This document shows positions 8,342 to 16,124 of a DNA stretch of 64,000 nucleotides, piece after piece. Positions within the stretch are counted from its first letter, which is position 1; each line of letters starts with the position of its first letter. The notes under the pieces are model-generated. The model had not been told where the DNA came from, searched no databases, and was given only the letters and a program-made list of their open reading frames with translations. Origin of the DNA: CAZWCX01 sp964632945. Lineage in GTDB: Bacteria > Planctomycetota > MHYJ01 > WSZJ01 > CAZWCX01. The DNA lies in the NCBI GenBank assembly GCA_964632945.1, contig CAZWCX010000003.1, positions 1 to 64,000 on the forward strand, written 5' to 3'. Position numbers and translations under genes: made by a program.

Positions 8342-9133
8342 TCACGATTTCCGCACGGTTCCGGTCCCCAACCATTCCTGGATCTCCGCATCCAAGGCCT
8401 CGAACAGGCGCGGCCGCGTCCGGCGGACGAGAAAGTTGTGGTCGGCGCCCGCGATCTCGACCCGGCGGGCACCGGGGAGCGCCGATGCCAGTTGTTGAAC
8501 GGCGCACGGCGGGAAGTACTCATCCGCGCTGCCGTGGAACACCACGCAATGGGCAGCAACGGTGCGCGCGATCTCGAACAGGGCCGGATCCTCCATCGCC
8601 TCGACCGTCTCCCGAGCGATCGCGACCCCCCGGCGCTCGGTGCGGCCGGTCGCGGCCAACTCCTCCCGCTGCTCCGACGAAAACGGGTCGCCGGGGGCGA
8701 ATGGGGTTCCGCAGGCCGGGGAGATCAGAAAGAGCCGATCGATCGTCGGATCGGCCGCGGCGATGCGCACCGCCGTGCCCGCTCCGAGGCAGTGACCGAC
8801 AATCAGCACCTTTCGCGCGGCCGGGGTCTGCGATGCGCGGGCGTAGTCGATCATCAGTCGCGAATCGGTGCACTCGGATGCGTACGTCATCTCCTCCGAC
8901 TCCCCGTCGCTGTCGCCGCTTCCCCCGGGGTCGATGCGGAAGGTCTCCACCCCCCGGGCCGCGAGAAGCCGGCCGATTTGCACGTACAGCCGTGCCGGAC
9001 CGACGTGGGTGGCGGAGAAGTAGCCGCGCAGGATGACCGCGCTCCAACCGGAATCGGGCGGTTGGGGCGGATGCCGGATTCCCCGCATCACCCCCAGAGT
9101 TCCCCGAAGCTCCACGGCGGTTTCGATCGCCAC
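8342..9133 (-). CDS. alpha/beta hydrolase with Cys nucleophile (exosortase-A-associated hydrolase-like)
   Basis: The 263-residue protein starts at GTG 9133, whose first G is the last base of the preceding stop (TAGTG). GAGGA sits about 6 bases upstream. The fold markers are FRIDPGGSGDSDGES after strand 3, the nucleophile elbow VGHCLGAGTAV with Cys in place of the usual Ser, FHGSADEYFPP for the acid Asp, and AGADHNFLVRR for the catalytic His. A Cys elbow occurs in dienelactone hydrolases and in hydrolases accompanying exosortase-A polysaccharide loci. No exosortase is visible here. It is the third gene of the operon with the GH13 enzyme and the phosphatase. Substrate unknown. Confidence 0.8.
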   Translation of the reverse strand: MAIETAVELRGTLGVMRGIRHPPQPPDSGWSAVILRGYFSATHVGPARLYVQIGRLLAARGVETFRIDPGGSGDSDGESEEMTYASECTDSRLMIDYARASQTPAARKVLIVGHCLGAGTAVRIAAADPTIDRLFLISPACGTPFAPGDPFSSEQREELAATGRTERRGVAIARETVEAMEDPALFEIARTVAAHCVVFHGSADEYFPPCAVQQLASALPGARRVEIAGADHNFLVRRTRPRLFEALDAEIQEWLGTGTVRKS

Positions 9134-9966
9134 TACGCGTCCTCCGAGTCGGGGAGCAGAACGAGGGAGCGGATCTCCCCGATGGCCAGAAAGGCGCGCA
9201 GGCCTGCCGGGTCCTCCGCCTCGCGGCCGTCGAGCATTGCCGGGTCGTTCTCCGGGCGGAGGGGATTCCGGCCGATCACCACGGTTTCCGCGGCCGGCAA
9301 GAGCAGGGAGAGTAAAAGGGTGAAGTGCGTCACGACGGCCACGGTTTGCTTCGGTTGCGCGAAGAGGATGCGCACAAATCGGGCTGCGCGCGCATCGAGG
9401 AGGGCCCGAGACTCGGTTTGCGGGCTCCAGAGAAGGTCGTCCTCGGACGAGATCCGGCCGAAGTCCACCTCCGGGAAGCGCCGGCGGTGCTCGCCGAGCG
9501 AGCGGCGCCGGGAGTGCATGTGCGCCCCGGTGCGCGCGCGCAACTCCTCGAGTGCGACGATCGGAGGGCGCCGCGGGTCCTGCGCCGGACCGGACCGACC
9601 CGGGAAAGCCAACAGGGCCGACTCCAGGGCGCGGAGCGAGGCGGCGGAGTAGACGCACTCCGCCCCGAGATTCGCGCCCAGGCCCCCAACCTGGCGGCGC
9701 CCCGTGTCCGTAAGTTCCGAATCGACCAGCACCGGGTCCCAGTAGGGGCACGCCCCGGGGGTTCGGCCCGCGGCTTCGAATTCGTCGCACCGGCACACGA
9801 CTCCACGCAGCGCCTCCGCGGCCGCGCGACGCTCGTGTTCCGCCTCCCCATGCCGAAGGAAGTGGACCGTTCTGGCCCCCGGGCGCTCCCGCCAACGGGC
9901 GGCTTGCGCTTCCCGCGCCGAGACGCAGCGGGCATGGGGAAGCCGGTCGAGGATCGGCGCAGTCAT
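9133..9966 (-). CDS. histidine phosphatase superfamily protein
   Basis: The 277-residue product starts at ATG 9966 in a 4-base ATGA overlap with the upstream gene's stop, so the two are translationally coupled. TVHFLRHGEAEHE supplies the RHG phospho-acceptor histidine, TDTGRRQVGGLG the following helix, and VAVVTHFTLLLSL the second catalytic His. Members are phosphomutases or phosphatases acting on small sugar phosphates and related metabolites. Because it is coupled to a sugar phosphorylase-like gene, a sugar-phosphate substrate is a reasonable inference. It is longer than SixA-type enzymes such as the one at 50098, with an insert between the RHG and the second histidine. Confidence 0.8.
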   Translation of the reverse strand: MTAPILDRLPHARCVSAREAQAARWRERPGARTVHFLRHGEAEHERRAAAEALRGVVCRCDEFEAAGRTPGACPYWDPVLVDSELTDTGRRQVGGLGANLGAECVYSAASLRALESALLAFPGRSGPAQDPRRPPIVALEELRARTGAHMHSRRRSLGEHRRRFPEVDFGRISSEDDLLWSPQTESRALLDARAARFVRILFAQPKQTVAVVTHFTLLLSLLLPAAETVVIGRNPLRPENDPAMLDGREAEDPAGLRAFLAIGEIRSLVLLPDSEDA

Positions 9967-11828
9967 GCCGGCCCTCCGCCGGAGGCTGTCGGGTTCGGGG
10001 ACGCGCCGGCAACCAGCCAGAGTGTGCGCCAGGGCGAAAGCGTCAGACGCTCGACCGGCCCCACGCGCTCGCCGCGGAGCAGGTCCAGGCCCTGCCATGC
10101 GATTCCCGGCGCTCCCGGGCACCCGTGGGGGGGCGGCCCGAGCGTGACGGGGGCGGCGCCGAAGTGGAACAGGCACAATACGCCGCCCGGGTGGCCGGAG
10201 GGACACTCGGGGGGAACTCGCTCGATCGCCAGCACGGCCGGATCCCCGACATCGAGGACGCGCTGTCCCCCTTCGGGGTGGAACGCCGGATGTGCGGCGC
10301 GCGCGCGAAGCATGGCGGTCATTCGCCGCAGGACCGTGGCGGGCGTCGACCCCGCATCGGCGACGCTTCGTTCCCACTCCGCCACTTCGAAGCGCCCGCG
10401 GTTGATCGCCCGGGGATCCCCGGTCCGACTCACGCGGTCGTGGTCGTTCTCCGCGGCGAGAAAAAGCGGTAGGTAGAGGGCGGGGACGCCGCGCAGCGCG
10501 AGGACGATCGACTGGGTCAACAGGAAACGTTCCACATGATCGGAGGCAGGGGCGCCCGGGGCGGGGGCACAGGCGCTGAACCAGGTGGAGTTGATCTCCC
10601 AGGGGGCTTCCGCCGTCCCCGCCGTGGGCTTCCGGCTTGACAGGAGCGCGCCGCGCTGTTGCGCCAGGTCGAGCATTCCCGCGATCTTGCGGTCGTCCAG
10701 GATTCCCTTGAGCCAGGTCAGTCCGATGCCGTCGTGCGAGGCGGCGAGGTTCAGATATGCACAACCCGCCGGGGCTGCAGGAACCCCCGCCAGCCAACGG
10801 CGCAGTGAGGCCGCCTCCCCCGCGTAGAGCGACTGCAGCAACATCGCGGAAAGCGGCAGAAGGTAGATCAGATCCGCTTCCCGGTCGCCCCGGTCGGGGC
10901 CGAAGTAGGTGAAGTTCTCTTCCTGCCCGACGTTCGTGATCGAGGGGAGCAGGGCCACGTCCGGACGCCCCACCGCCTCGAGCACGTCCTGGAAAAACCG
11001 TAGGAGTTCGTGGTTTCCCGGCTGGTCGATGCAGTTGGTCCCAGGCGCCTTCCAGACGTACACGAAGGCGTCCAGCCGCACGATGCGGACGCCGCGCGCG
11101 ACCGAATCCAGGAGGACCTCGAGCATTTCCCGGCACAACGCGGGCTCGTCCCAGTTGAGATCCACCAGGTCCTCGGCGTAGGTCGTCCAGACGTGGCGGA
11201 CTCCCGTCCGGGTGGCGACCGGGTGGAGCAGGGGGCTGCTGCGGGCGCGTGGGACGTACTTCAGCCACACTTCGTCGGGATTGTCCACGGTGATGAAATA
11301 GCGCCGCCCCGGCTCTTCGTTCGCGCGGAACTGGGCAAACCATGGGTGGGCGGAAGAACAGTGGTTGAGCACCCAGTCCACCATCAAGTCGAAGTCGCAC
11401 TGAAGGTTTTCGAGGTCGGACCAGGTTCCGAGGGCCGGATCGACGGCGAAGTAGTCGGTGATCGCGTATCCCTCGTAGCTGGTGCTGGGGTGGAAGGGCA
11501 GGACATGGATGGCGGAGACGCAACCGGCGAGGTGGGTACGGCACCATGCGGCGAGGGTGGACAGCGGGGTCTCTCCGGGGCGCCGGAGGTGATCCCCATA
11601 GGCGATGAGAATCGCCGGAGCCCCGCCGGAAGTTCCGGCGCCGGGGCCTCCCGCGGAGGGCGGCGAGGTCGGGGCGAGGATGGAGCGCCACCGCGTCAGT
11701 TGCTCGAGCAAGTCGGGGAGGGCGGCGGCGCCCCGGTCGTTTCCGTACAAGGCCAGCCAGCGTCGGCGGAGTTTCTCTTCGACGAATCGGGGGATCCCGG
11801 AGGTCCTGCTCGGTCGGGGGTCCACCAT
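9963..11828 (-). CDS. GH13 subfamily 18-like sugar phosphorylase, catalytic acid/base Glu missing
   Basis: The 621-residue protein starts at ATG 11828 behind GGAG; the frame's 94-codon 5' extension runs into the divergent promoter. The (beta/alpha)8 signatures of sucrose/glucosylglycerate phosphorylases are present: AIHVLPFHPSTSYEGYAITD, VDWVLNHCSSAHPWF, the nucleophile strand VRIVRLDAFVYVW (Asp253) and the stabilising Asp366 in AASHDGIGL. The acid/base position is unusual. Relatives carry TETNV before the EEN-YFG segment; here residues 296-300 are SITNV, so the Glu is Ile297. The family cleaves an alpha-glucoside with phosphate to give glucose 1-phosphate. This member may be inactive or altered, and is encoded first in an operon with a phosphatase and a hydrolase. 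Confidence 0.8.
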   Translation of the reverse strand: MVDPRPSRTSGIPRFVEEKLRRRWLALYGNDRGAAALPDLLEQLTRWRSILAPTSPPSAGGPGAGTSGGAPAILIAYGDHLRRPGETPLSTLAAWCRTHLAGCVSAIHVLPFHPSTSYEGYAITDYFAVDPALGTWSDLENLQCDFDLMVDWVLNHCSSAHPWFAQFRANEEPGRRYFITVDNPDEVWLKYVPRARSSPLLHPVATRTGVRHVWTTYAEDLVDLNWDEPALCREMLEVLLDSVARGVRIVRLDAFVYVWKAPGTNCIDQPGNHELLRFFQDVLEAVGRPDVALLPSITNVGQEENFTYFGPDRGDREADLIYLLPLSAMLLQSLYAGEAASLRRWLAGVPAAPAGCAYLNLAASHDGIGLTWLKGILDDRKIAGMLDLAQQRGALLSSRKPTAGTAEAPWEINSTWFSACAPAPGAPASDHVERFLLTQSIVLALRGVPALYLPLFLAAENDHDRVSRTGDPRAINRGRFEVAEWERSVADAGSTPATVLRRMTAMLRARAAHPAFHPEGGQRVLDVGDPAVLAIERVPPECPSGHPGGVLCLFHFGAAPVTLGPPPHGCPGAPGIAWQGLDLLRGERVGPVERLTLSPWRTLWLVAGASPNPTASGGGPA

Positions 11829-11960
11829 CGAAGACTCCGCGCGGAGGATCTGGGCCGCGAGATTGCCGTCCCGGGCGGGGGCCTTCGCCGGGCGCGCGTG
11901 AACGGGCACCCCGTCCCGGTCCGTCCTGCTGCAGGACGGCAGGCAGGCGATTCCCACCCG

Positions 11961-11989
11961 AGCATACCCCGCTCGCGAGTACGCGGCAA
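11961..11989 (-). promoter_or_regulatory. promoter of the GH13-phosphatase-hydrolase operon
   Basis: The minus strand reads TTGCCG, 17 bp, TATGCT. The leader to the ATG at 11828 is about 125 bases. It lies back to back with the kinase promoter at 12010. Confidence 0.65.
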
Positions 11990-12009
11990 GATCGGCGCGG
12001 ATCGACGGG

Positions 12010-12038
12010 TTGACTCTCTTTCCGGGTTCGCGTACGAT
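12010..12038 (+). promoter_or_regulatory. promoter of the zinc-module Ser/Thr kinase gene
   Basis: TTGACT, 17 bp, TACGAT, giving a short leader of about 20 bases before the ATG at 12066. Confidence 0.75.
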
Positions 12039-12065
12039 CCCTCGACCCCTTCTCGAGGTCCGCCC

Positions 12066-15000
12066 ATGCGTCGCACCGAAGACTACGTCCTCGCCCTCCT
12101 GCTCTCGCACCTTCGTCGCGTGCCGAACGATCGCGTCCGCGCGTGTCTATCGGCGGCTGCGAACCAGGGGGCGGCGCTTTCCGCCGTGGCGGCGCAGGAA
12201 GGCCTGCTGCCGGGTCCGGAAGTTCCCGCCTTCGAGGAGGCTGCGCGCTATCTCGTGGCGGGGGACCATCTGCGTGCCTGTCCGAAGGCCCACCTCCAGT
12301 GGGTGGGACCGCCGGGTCCGGCGTCGGCGTGTCCGACCTGTCGGTCGCCGCTCACCCGCGGGGTCCTGCCGGCGCCGCCGGCGCTCCGTTTCGATCCGAA
12401 CCTGGAGCGCCAGATCCGGCGGTTGATTCTCGATCACGCGGCCCGGGCCGGGGCGCAACAGCAGGTCCGGCAGGCGAAGAAGTATCAGGCGGAAGGGAAG
12501 ATCGCCGCGCGTCCCGAGGCCGAACTGGCTCCCCGGGAACGCGCCCCGCAGCAGGGGAAGGAGGCGGAGAACCGGTTGGGTCACTATGCGCTGCTCGAAT
12601 TGATCGGCCGCGGAAGTTCCAGTTACGTCTACAAGGCCCGCGACGACCGCGACGGCCGGACGATCGCCCTCAAAGTCCTCTACTTGCAAGAGGGGGACTC
12701 CGACGCGGTGCGGGGTGAAAAAGTCGCGCGCTTCCGGCGCGAGGCGGAGTTGGCCTCCCGCCTCGAGCACCCGAACCTGGTCCCGGTTTCGCCGCTGGAG
12801 CAGGTTGGCCCGTGGACCTGCATTCCCATGGCCTGGATCGACGGGCCGACGCTCGCGCAGTTGCTGGAAGCGAGGAAGGTCGCCGACGCGGGCGGAGCGG
12901 CCGGCGCTGCGACGCCCGATCCCCGCGCGCTGGCGCTGTCGTTGTGCGAGATCGCGCGGGGACTGCATTTCGCGCACTGCCAGAACGTCATCCATCGCGA
13001 CGTGAATCCGCGCAACATCCTGTTTTCCTCTTCCGGGCAGGCGTTTCTGGGGGACTTCGGGCTGTCCCGCCCGCAAGAGGGGGCGGAGGCGCTGACGCGC
13101 AAAGGGGTGGTCCTCGGCACGATCGCCTACGCGTCGCTCGAGCGGCTCCAATCCGAGGCGGAAGCCGACGCGCGCAGCGACGTGTACAGCCTGGGCGTCG
13201 TGCTCTACGAGATCCTCACCGGACAACTGCCGTTTCCCGAGAGCGACACGGTCTCGCTGATCCGGAGGATCCAGAAGGGGCCGCCGGCCGCACCCCGTTC
13301 GCTGCGGCCGGATGTGCCGCCGGCGCTGGAGCAGGTGGCGCTGAAGGCGCTGGAGCGCGACCCGTCGCGCCGGTTCCCGAGCGCGCTGGATTTCGCGCAG
13401 GCGCTGTCGTCCGCGGTCGCAGGCGAAGAGGCGGGGGCCGTCGCCGAACCGGCGCCGCCGGGAGCCGCCGGGCCGGGTATCGGGCTGAAGGTGGCCGCGG
13501 TGTTGCTGGCGCTCGCCGCCGGGATCGGCTACCTGGCGGCGGTGACGGTGGGCGGCGTCCGTTCGGGCGCGACCGCCGGCGTGGCGGACGCGCTCGCGCC
13601 GGTCGAGGCCGCGTGGACGGCGATGTGCGCCGCCGTGACGCCCGCGGAATACGGCGAGCGGCGGAAGGCATTCGAGACGCGGGTTCAGGAGGCGGCCCGG
13701 CGGGTCGGGTTGGCCGCACCGGAGGTCCAATACTGGCGTGGGCGGCTGGCCTGGTCGCAGGGGCGCACGCTGGAGGCGGAGGCCGCATTCACCCGCGCGG
13801 CAGCCGGGGAGGCGGTTCCGCTCGACGCGCGGCTCGGCCGCGGATTGGCCCTCTATTGGCTCGCCGGACGGTATGCCGGGGCCCGCGCGACGGCGGCGCA
13901 CGCCGCCGCCGCCGAGAGCTTCCAAGCCCTGGCCCGGCAGTCGCCCGCGACGTTCGAAGGCCGGTGCGCCGCAGCCATGGTGCGGGTCTACTCGCGCCAG
14001 GAAGCGGAAGCGGCGACCGATCTGGATGCGCTGGCGCGCGAATTCCCCGACCGCTCCGAACCCGCCGTGCAGGCGGCGGCCGCCCTGCTCCAGAGCGGAC
14101 GGCCGATCGAGTCCGCCGCCGGAGTCGAGGCCGCCTTCCGACGTCACCCGTTCGATCCGTACCTGCGCCTGATCCCGGCGCTTTCGCGATTGAAGCGCGA
14201 CGGCGCGGCGCACGTTGCGGCCCTCGTCGACCCGATGACCGCCCTGTGGCCCGAAATGACCGAGGCCTGGCTGATTGGGGCCACCGCCCTGGTCCTTCAG
14301 GAGGAGTTCCCCAAAGCGCTGGAACGGCTCGACCGGGTCCGAACACTCGACCCCGACCTGCTCGACGCGCATCGGCTGCGCGCGCGAGCCTTGCTGGCCA
14401 CAGGGGAGATGCGCGCCTCGGTCGACGCCCTCTCGCGCGCGATCGAGCAGGACGCCTTCGACCGCCGGTCTCTGCTGCAGCGAGGGCGGTTGCACTTCTT
14501 CCTGGGCGACCGGGAGCGCGCCGCGGGCGACCTGCGGACGTACCTGGAACGCTTCCCCGACGCCGGCGACGCCGCCCAGGTCCGCCAGGCCCTCCGCGAC
14601 GCCACCGGGAGCGGCGCGACGGGGCCGGACGCGGACGCCATCGGCATCGACGAGGACGGGGACGGTTCCCTCGACGCGCTTCTCTTCACCACGGGCCTGG
14701 CGCGGCGCTTCTCCTCCGGGCTCCCCGGCTCGGCGTTGGGATTCGAGGCCGATCTGGCGCTGGGGACCGGCGTCGGGGAGGACCTGAAGATCGAGCGCGG
14801 ACGGAATCCCGGCCCCGGTTCCGACGCGGGAACCGCGGGCAGGCCGCGAGACGCGGAGGTCAATCCGTTCCTCCGCTTCGAGACCGCCGCAGGCGCCCAG
14901 GATCCTGCCACGGAGCCGGCGGCCATCAGCGACCCGTGCGGCCTGGTCAATCCCATGGGCGGGGGCGGCGGCAAGCCCCCGCCCGAAGGATCCGGCGGCG

Positions 15001-16106
15001 TCCCCGAGGCGGACTTCGCACGGTCGCACGCCGCCTGGGGGGACGCGGTCCGGGAGCGGGCGTGGCCGTTTCCGACCGAGGTGCAGGACTTCACCGATCC
15101 GCCTGACCGACTCGCGGCGCAATACGCGCCCGTCCGGATTCGACCGGGGCGGGGAGAAGCATTGGCCTTCGCATTCCGCATCCCGGCATCGTGGCGGATT
15201 CAGCGCGCCGCCGCCGACCCGAAGGACGTGGGCCGCGATCTGGCGTGTGCCGCCCACCTCCGCTCCCCGGAAGGCGCGTTTTCCGCTCCCGTCCGCATCG
15301 ACCTCCACGTCGCGCGCCTGCCGAGGGAGGTGAGCACCGAGGGCTGGCTCGCCCGTTACGTGGAGCAGCAGGGGTATCGGGTCGTCCGGGGACGCACCGC
15401 GAAAGGTCGCGGCGGGGCGGTGCCGGACTGGCTGGCGGTGAGCGGGGAGGGGGAAGGGAAGACGGTGCTGCGCCTGTCCGCCTTCAAGGACGGCGCGATC
15501 CTGTTCCTGCTCACGGGCCGATGCGCCGCGGCGGATTACCCGGCTGCGGCCGCGCCGCTGGCCATGGCCGTCCTTTCCTGGAGTCGACTGGAAGACGCCG
15601 GTCTGCCTCACGCGGAGCCCCTCGAGGAGTGGAAGTCCCCCGGTCCGATCCGGTTCCTCTTTCGTCATCCGAAGTCGTGGACGGCCCGCGCGCCGGGACG
15701 ATTGCCCCCGCAGTCGAACGGAACCGTGCTCGCCTGGCAGGGGGCCGGCGACGCGCAGGGGCATCTCTCGGTGCGCGCGATGGATCGGGAGCGCTACGCC
15801 GAACTCGGCGCGGAGGACATGGCCGGTTGGATGATCGCCGAGATCGAGCGCGATTCGAAAGCGACGTTCACGGGCGAGTCCGGCCGCGGTCGTGTCTCCT
15901 CGCCGCGATTTTCCGGAGCAGGAAAGTGGCGCCGGCTCGTCGGCCGTCGCCACGACCGCGCGGTCGAGTTGACCGTGGTGGTCCTGGAGGACGCGGCGGC
16001 CCTCTATGGCCTGGCCCTCTTCGGGCCGACGCGGGACGTCGACCCAGACTCCTGGTGGGTCAATCGCCGCGCGCTGGAGGTCGTCCTCCAGGAACTGAGG
16101 CAGTAG
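12066..16106 (+). CDS. Ser/Thr protein kinase with N-terminal zinc-type module, TM helix, TPR region and duplicated C-terminal domain
   Basis: The 1346-residue protein starts at ATG 12066 behind GAGG. Residues 1-110 form an N-terminal module with ligands C72, H76, C89, C92 (ACPKAH, CPTC). Residues 172-450 are a Hanks-type kinase: glycine loop LIGRGSSSYVYKA, ATP lysine K203 in IALKVL, HRDVNPRN at 310-317, DFG at 330, GTIAYASLERL. In the catalytic loop Asn314 replaces the usual Lys of HRDxKxxN. A membrane helix lies at about 473-495. TPR-like helical repeats follow to about 860, then a low-complexity link and two related C-terminal beta-rich segments (FRIPASWRIQRA and FRHPKSWTARA). The gene at 60512 has the same layout without the kinase. 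Convergent with the next gene. Confidence 0.85.
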   Translation: MRRTEDYVLALLLSHLRRVPNDRVRACLSAAANQGAALSAVAAQEGLLPGPEVPAFEEAARYLVAGDHLRACPKAHLQWVGPPGPASACPTCRSPLTRGVLPAPPALRFDPNLERQIRRLILDHAARAGAQQQVRQAKKYQAEGKIAARPEAELAPRERAPQQGKEAENRLGHYALLELIGRGSSSYVYKARDDRDGRTIALKVLYLQEGDSDAVRGEKVARFRREAELASRLEHPNLVPVSPLEQVGPWTCIPMAWIDGPTLAQLLEARKVADAGGAAGAATPDPRALALSLCEIARGLHFAHCQNVIHRDVNPRNILFSSSGQAFLGDFGLSRPQEGAEALTRKGVVLGTIAYASLERLQSEAEADARSDVYSLGVVLYEILTGQLPFPESDTVSLIRRIQKGPPAAPRSLRPDVPPALEQVALKALERDPSRRFPSALDFAQALSSAVAGEEAGAVAEPAPPGAAGPGIGLKVAAVLLALAAGIGYLAAVTVGGVRSGATAGVADALAPVEAAWTAMCAAVTPAEYGERRKAFETRVQEAARRVGLAAPEVQYWRGRLAWSQGRTLEAEAAFTRAAAGEAVPLDARLGRGLALYWLAGRYAGARATAAHAAAAESFQALARQSPATFEGRCAAAMVRVYSRQEAEAATDLDALAREFPDRSEPAVQAAAALLQSGRPIESAAGVEAAFRRHPFDPYLRLIPALSRLKRDGAAHVAALVDPMTALWPEMTEAWLIGATALVLQEEFPKALERLDRVRTLDPDLLDAHRLRARALLATGEMRASVDALSRAIEQDAFDRRSLLQRGRLHFFLGDRERAAGDLRTYLERFPDAGDAAQVRQALRDATGSGATGPDADAIGIDEDGDGSLDALLFTTGLARRFSSGLPGSALGFEADLALGTGVGEDLKIERGRNPGPGSDAGTAGRPRDAEVNPFLRFETAAGAQDPATEPAAISDPCGLVNPMGGGGGKPPPEGSGGVPEADFARSHAAWGDAVRERAWPFPTEVQDFTDPPDRLAAQYAPVRIRPGRGEALAFAFRIPASWRIQRAAADPKDVGRDLACAAHLRSPEGAFSAPVRIDLHVARLPREVSTEGWLARYVEQQGYRVVRGRTAKGRGGAVPDWLAVSGEGEGKTVLRLSAFKDGAILFLLTGRCAAADYPAAAAPLAMAVLSWSRLEDAGLPHAEPLEEWKSPGPIRFLFRHPKSWTARAPGRLPPQSNGTVLAWQGAGDAQGHLSVRAMDRERYAELGAEDMAGWMIAEIERDSKATFTGESGRGRVSSPRFSGAGKWRRLVGRRHDRAVELTVVVLEDAAALYGLALFGPTRDVDPDSWWVNRRALEVVLQELRQ

Positions 16107-16124
16107 CCCGCACGTCTGCGGAGG

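Noticed and set aside
8342..9133. Exosortase-A locus
   Set aside because: The hydrolase resembles exosortase-associated ones, but no exosortase, PEP-CTERM protein or polysaccharide export gene is in the window.
11010..12065. 5' extension of the kinase frame by 352 codons
   Set aside because: It runs antisense through the GH13 gene and crosses the promoter; ATG 12066 has a ribosome-binding site and promoter.
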